From positions 1,647,501-1,711,500 of the forward strand of contig NC_037092.1 in NCBI RefSeq assembly GCF_002994745.2: a stretch of DNA of 64,000 nucleotides, written 5' to 3'. The first letter of the stretch is position 1. Each line of letters starts with the position of its first letter. The notes under the pieces are model-generated. The model did not search any database and was not told where the DNA came from. It saw only the letters and a list, made by a program, of their open reading frames with translations. This stretch comes from Rosa chinensis (lineage: Eukaryota; Streptophyta; Magnoliopsida; Rosales; Rosaceae). A program made the translations under genes and the position numbers. Below, piece by piece: positions 59,331 to 64,000 of this stretch.

Positions 59331-60260
59331 TCAATCTTTCCAAGGCAAGAGGCTCACTGTCAATCCCCTGTAATATGCTGCTAGAGCAGGAAGTTGGAGG
59401 AGTGACTTTACGAGCTTGCATCAACTCCCACGTATAACCTCCAGTGTACAGAAAACTATGGAAGGTTAATAATAAGATGGTCCAAAGATTCCAGACCAGT
59501 AGAATATTCATGGATCCCTCTGCAACAAAGGTTACAGTAAATAACAGGCCGCATTAGAACATTCATATGACTGCATAAAAGAGAGAACGAAGTTACAGTC
59601 AAAACTATTTGCATTTATAAATTGAGAGAATACTGCTTTAAACAAAATGACGATCAGTATTTTTGAAATGCAGCAAGAGAACTCTCACCAACAGCTAGAC
59701 TTGGGGAAGTGAAATGCTGTCAGCCTCTGGAAAGCAAAGAGCTAGTTCAATCTCATCTCTGTATGGAGAACGCAGTACAGGTGTGGCCTGCCATACCTTT
59801 CCACACACAATCTGCAGTACACATTACACCATTAACTCTTTAAATTTATATTGTATATAAAAACCACAGTCGAACTAAAACAAAAAAAATTCAAATCACG
59901 AGGTGATTAGTACCACAAAATAGTCTCCAATATATCATGATTATCATCTACTAAGGCTAATTCTACAATACAGAAAACAACAGAACAAAACAGTATAACC
60001 ATCAAAACAAAATTATCTGACTAAAACGGACAAAAACAATTACCAGACTCAAGGAGTCTCCAATCCGTGGATGATGAGCACCTGACCTACTGCAAGTGCT
60101 TTATCAAGAATAACACCGTCGCACTACAAAAGAAAAATGGATCAATGTTTCATATTTTACAAATTCATAGTTGAAACTTGAAACTAACGTGTGCTTGAAT
60201 GAAACTGGCTTCAACAAGTTCTAGAAACTCTCACCAGTGAACTATAACGCATAACACTAT
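59331..60260 (-). pseudogene. Unidentified gene remnant, exon-like blocks on the minus strand
   Basis: Three blocks with plausible borders: about 60120-60049 (open CDGVILDKALAVGQVLIIHG), about 59813-59692 (IVCGKVWQATPVLRSPYRDE, continuing ELALCFPEADSISLP, then a TAG) and 59521-59331 (MNILLVWNLWTILLLTFHSF, then YTWELMQARKVTPP, ending at a stop). The last block holds a hydrophobic segment followed by a 'TWEL...R' pattern slightly like the C-terminus of DHHC palmitoyltransferases, but I am not confident. The internal stop between blocks two and three suggests a decayed gene, and block two is duplicated at 52788. It could also be a functional gene whose exons I have joined wrongly. Confidence 0.35.
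59780..59945 (-). repeat. Copy 2 of the ~165-bp duplicated gene fragment
   Basis: Direct-orientation partner of 52788-52955. It flanks the receptor kinase on the other side, about 7 kb away. Confidence 0.8.
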
Positions 60261-60337
60261 TCCCTTTTCTTCTTCTCGCTTCTTTCTTTCCGTTCAATTT
60301 CTCAGGAGTGAGGCTAAGTGGCTAACTATGCCGCGGA

Positions 60338-60492
60338 ATGAATCCCATTTGTCATCACCTTTCTGTTTCACCAAGCTTAATGCATCACATTTGTCAAACA
60401 TCGCTCTGTTTCATGCGGCTTAATGATTCCCATTTGTCAACATCTCTCTGTTCCATGCAGCTTAATGCTTCCCATTTGTCAATCAACTTCTG
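60338..60492. repeat. Tandem repeat, four units of about 40-43 bp
   Basis: Units begin near 60338 ('tgaatcccatttgtcatcac'), 60377 ('cttaatgcatcacatttgtc'), 60420 ('cttaatgattcccatttgtc') and 60461 ('cttaatgcttcccatttgtc'). Each continues with '...ctctgttccatgcag' or a variant. The copies are 75-90% alike. The function is unknown. Confidence 0.75.
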
Positions 60493-61037
60493 TTTCTGAG
60501 GGAGTGAGACTGAAGTACTGAACCGTTTCTTTCAACTTTCAGTTTCAGTTTTCAGTCGTCGTCCTGAGACCTCGACCAGTCCGCTTCAGAGCCTACAAAA
60601 GCCAGGAGCCCCCAAGAACATTTTCACATCAAATTCAAATCCTTGTTACAGTGTCTTTCTTCCCCGTTTAAAAACGATAAGGTTTAGGGCATCATCCAAC
60701 CGTGTTGCTACGCCTAGAAGCTACTGGCACTCTCTTTCCTGTCTCTTCAAAAACCCTAGGAATTATCTTCATCTTGTTGATTTGATTTATACAATTGTCA
60801 ATTTCATGATTTAAAAAACTTTTCCATGGATTTAGTTGCAATTCAAAATTGATTTTTTTTTTTGGGAAAATGCTCATTTACCCAATTTTAGCTTAAAATT
60901 TGCCCACTTGCTCCACTAACTGTTTTTTAACCCCGTTTACCCAAAACACTCTAAGGGATTATTTCCCTTTTACCCAATTAATTCTTTTTTTCTTCTTTTT
61001 ATTTATTTTTGGGACTTTTTTGCCCTCTCCCCCCCAC

Positions 61038-61170
<133 letters not shown>

Positions 61171-61224
61171 GACGACATCGGATTTCTCTCTCCCTCCCTC
61201 CATCCTTCCAGCAGGTCGCCCACG

Positions 61225-61365
61225 ACGCCTGCTCTCGCCATCGCGGCGCCGAAACTCGTCTTCGTGCTCTCCGCGGCCAGGCTCGACGCCAAGCCAACGG
61301 TCCTCGTCGCTTAGAAGCTCGGCGAGGCCGGGGTTGACCTTCTGAAGGAATCGACGACGGACTGA
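61225..61365 (+). pseudogene. Captured fragment of plastid D-3-phosphoglycerate dehydrogenase
   Basis: The frame reads VFVLSAARLDAKPTVLVA, then TAG (61312-61314), then KLGEAGVDLLKEST. This is the junction of transit peptide and first strand of plant phosphoglycerate dehydrogenase, which normally has Glu where the stop lies. Only a part of the first exon is present, so it is a captured host fragment with no enzymatic capacity. Confidence 0.7.
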
Positions 61366-61436
61366 AAATTGCTATCTGGGACTGAAAACTGCTATCTGCT
61401 ATTGTGCAGTCATAACCATAAAAGTTGTTACATTAG

Positions 61437-62050
61437 TGCTCCCCAGTAGACTTTGTATTGGGGGCCAATGATGACTGCTTTATTTATTGACGGACTGAAA
61501 ACTGCTATTCCAAAGTAAAATGTAGTGTTAAATTGCAGTAGTCGATAAATGAAAAAAATTGTGTGGTTTGTGTCAGTCTAGTGGGGGGCAGTAGACAAAA
61601 TATTGACCCTCAAAATGTGGGTTTTTAGACATTATCTGTTGTTTTGAGTGTGAATAACTTCTATAATCTGTGAAACATAGGAAGCGGTGTAATGTTTGAT
61701 GGTCTATTGGGGGGCAGTAGACACATTAGTGCCACCCAATAATGTCTTTCTTAGGAGACAGTAATCATCTCTTGTTGATTTGTTTTTGATAAAGTGCAAT
61801 ACACTGTGAATCCTTGAAACTGGTGCAAGTTTTAATGGTTTAGTGGGGGGGGCAGTAGACACATTACTGCCCCCAAATAATGTCTTCGTTTTAAGTCAGA
61901 ACCCTTCACTTAACTATCATTGACAGATTATTGTACTTTAATAAACTCAAAACAACATAAGACTTATCAAAACTCTAATTTCAGTGATTAATTAACCACA
62001 GTTAAGAAATTAGTGGGGGGCAATAATCTGTCTATTACCCCCCAATAGAC
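61437..62050. repeat. Dispersed G-rich quasi-palindromic repeat, five copies
   Basis: The core 'tggggggcagtagacacatta' or variants occur near 61580, 61708, 61845 and 62010, with a weaker one near 61437-61475. Three are followed after 5-10 bases by the approximate complement ('gtgccacccaa', 'ctgcccccaa', 'taccccccaa'). Each could fold as a short hairpin with a stem of about 10-12 bp. Confidence 0.75.
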
Positions 62051-62269
62051 CACAGTTTTGACGTCGTTCGAGACCTGCGAGGGAAGCCCAGACCCGATTC
62101 CGGCATGGAGCTTCGGAGCTTCCCGGACATCTGACGAACAAAACCGGCGAAGCCCAGAGGGGTTGGGATCGTGGAGTTAGATGGCGTCATCCTCTAGTGG
62201 TCCGACGGTGGGACGGAATGGTGATGGTGGAGGCCGACATCGACGGTGGAGTGGTGGGCATGGTGGCTC

Positions 62270-62301
<32 letters not shown>

Positions 62302-62515
62302 CCTGAGACGAGGTTAGAGAAAGAGAGAGAAAGAGAGAGAGAGAAATCGATGAGGGGGAGGAGAGAGAGATATGAATTTAATTTGTTAATTAAAATGAGG
62401 GCAATACTGTCAAACACTGTTAGATTGGGTAAATGGGGTTTAAAAACTCTTGGTGGAGTAAGTGGGCAATTTTTAGCCAAAAATTGGGTAAGTGGTCACA
62501 GCCCTTTTTTTTTTT

Positions 62516-62622
62516 GTATGTCTTTCAAAGGTTTTGATATTTTTGTTGGGAGCTCATATAATGTTTTCTAATGTCTTAGTTGATTATCGAGATGAATGTC
62601 TGCTGACTAATATATTTGGCTA
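62516..62622. other. Short spacer between two Pack-MULEs
   Basis: Only 107 bases separate the two elements. No feature is seen. Confidence 0.5.
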
Positions 62623-62803
62623 TTATCTTTCGGGAAAATTTCACAAACAGTACACCAAATAAAGGCTACTAATAATTTTTATACATAAACTTCTAAACCG
62701 ATCATTTTGGTACACGAAATCTGAAATCCGACCCACTATCCATACACGACATTAATGACGCCGTGAGAACCTCTGCCACCTAGCATAATTTGAGGGGTAA
62801 ATT

Positions 62804-62884
<81 letters not shown>
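62804..62884. repeat. (TC)n(CA)n compound microsatellite
   Basis: About 29 TC units followed by about 11 CA units, directly inside the left TIR of the carboxylesterase Pack-MULE. Confidence 0.95.
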
Positions 62885-62885
<1 letters not shown>

Positions 62886-62910
62886 CCACCCATATCTTAC
62901 GCTGTCCACC

Positions 62911-63330
62911 TTCTCCTCCAGCTACCACAACTACGTCTCCACCATCTGCTCTACCGTCGACGTCATCCCAGTCTCCGTCGAGTGCAGTCTCTTCCCGACT
63001 CGGCCCATACCCACTTGCTACGAGGACTCCTGGGCCTCTATCCAATGGGTCGCCACCCATGTGAACGGAACTAGGCCAGATCAATGGCTAAACAAGTACG
63101 CCGACTTGAACCGCGTCTTCGTCGGCGGTGATAGCACGGGAGGGATCAACAATGAGATGTGGCTTTACATAAACAAGGAGAATGGAGGGTTGCAGGATAG
63201 GAGGCCGGTTCAGGTGTGAGAAGGTGTTGGTGTTTGGTGGCGGAGAAAGACCATTTGAATGGAGTGGGGAGGAGATATGTGGAGGAGCTGAAGAAGAGTG
63301 GTGGAAGAGTCGGGGATTGGGGGCTTAGGG
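62911..63330 (+). pseudogene. Captured carboxylesterase (CXE/HSL family) fragment
   Basis: The frame from 62911 reads FSSSYHNYVSTICSTVDVIP, then PIPTCYEDSWASIQWVATHV, LNKYADLNRVFVGGDSTGG and NEMWLYINKENGG, stopping at TGA 63217-63219. These are the alpha/beta-hydrolase core of plant CXE proteins, including the GDSxG nucleophile elbow. The oxyanion HGGG part and the N-terminus are missing. In another frame, 63225-63290 reads WCLVAEKDHLNGVGRRYVEE, the C-terminal Asp region of the same family. Two non-adjacent parts of one gene were thus captured or joined by deletion. As it stands it cannot encode a whole esterase. Confidence 0.85.
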
Positions 63331-63702
63331 TTGTGAGGAGCGGAAGAGGTGGTGGTTTGGGGGTTTTGAGAGTTCTGGGTGCACTGAACTTGGAAGGCTG
63401 AGGCTAAGCTTTCGAGTTCGATTTCCGAGACGAAGCAGTGGCAGAAGAAGAATTGGGTTTCTTTCTAGAAGCCATGAATTGGAAGCAGGATTTGAAAGGT
63501 GGAAACCCTAATTAAACCCCCAAATTTGAAGTGGATTAGAAGAGATGAGATTGGGGAAAGAAGGAGAGAGATTGATGAGTCTTGTTCGAATGAAGTGGAA
63601 TGGGTTGTGGTGGAATTAGAAGTGGGATTGAGTTTGATGCGTGTGGATTTGGAAGGTGGAGGAGATGCGGTGGTCGCTGAGAGTTTTCTGGGTTTGGGTG
63701 TG

Positions 63703-63742
<40 letters not shown>

Positions 63743-64000
63743 GAGAGATCCTTTTTTTTGGACTAAAAAGAAGAGTTAGAGTGAGAGAGTACTAAATTAC
63801 CCCTTAATAAATGAAAAATGACATAGAGTTAACGGCGTCATTAACGTCGTATATGGATAGTGGGTCGGATTTCAGATTTCGTGTACCAAAATGATCGGTT
63901 TAGAAGTTTATGTATAAAAATTATTAGTGGTCTTTATTTGGTGTACTGTTTGTGAAATTTTCCCTTATCTTTCGAAATATCAGATTATACGTACAAGATC

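Larger units (their letters stand above)
62623..63973. mobile_element. Pack-MULE carrying carboxylesterase exons, 1,333 bp
   Basis: The element runs from 62632 to 63964, between the exact 9-bp duplication ttatctttc (62623-62631, 63965-63973). TIRs of about 170 bases start GGGAAAATTTCACAAACAG and are over 90% identical. A (TC)n tract plus (CA)n follows the left TIR (62804-62884). A (GA)n tract (63706-63738) precedes the right TIR. The captured coding sequence is listed separately. No transposase. Confidence 0.92.

Overview
The window is nuclear DNA of a flowering plant. The evidence is spliced genes with GT-AG introns, plant-only families (arogenate dehydratase with an ACT domain, an S-locus-type receptor kinase, a two-lobed glyoxalase I, a microRNA171 hairpin), AT-rich spacers, and copia, Mutator-like, hAT-like and non-LTR transposons plus an endogenous plant pararetrovirus. 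A rosaceous eudicot (strawberry/rose type) is my best guess from the style of the copia element and of the florendovirus-like insertion. That is inference, not proof.

Layout. 1-3878: a broken, intron-containing cysteinyl-tRNA synthetase pseudogene (minus strand, six exons visible). 3990-5485: a copia LTR remnant and a complete non-LTR insertion with target-site duplications. 7501-9445: glyoxalase I (7 exons). 10174-16586: a recently inserted copia element with near-identical LTRs, an open gag and a ruined pol. 16625-16953: a Mutator-type MITE. 17816-22146: a tandem pair of intronless, truncated SIN3-like genes. 22929-26552: arogenate/prephenate dehydratase (minus, 11 exons). 28836-38310: a nested stack in which a hAT-like element contains a Mutator-like element, which contains an endogenous caulimovirid. 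40020-42350: an ankyrin/ANKRD13-type gene. 43847-44101: a small conserved-looking protein. 44581-45758: ATG8 (minus). 49570-49686: MIR171. 50832-52505, 60864-62504 and 62632-63964: three Mutator-like elements with 9-bp target duplications. The last two carry recognisable pieces of host genes (phosphoglycerate dehydrogenase; carboxylesterase), so they are Pack-MULEs. 53644-54713: a second non-LTR element. 55850-59095: an intact G-type lectin S-receptor kinase.

The working genes are unrelated single-copy-style loci: methylglyoxal detoxification, phenylalanine synthesis, autophagy, receptor signalling and small-RNA control of GRAS factors. The unusual part is the mobile fraction. At least five Mutator-like insertions can be delimited by exact 9-bp duplications. 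One engulfs a virus, and two have captured exons. The most novel-looking items are the three-layer nested insertion, the mini-SIN3 gene pair, the gag-only copia element, and the TIR-linked (TC)n/(GA)n tracts with repeated G-rich quasi-palindromes inside the Pack-MULEs. Exon coordinates come from reading splice sites and frame continuity by eye.
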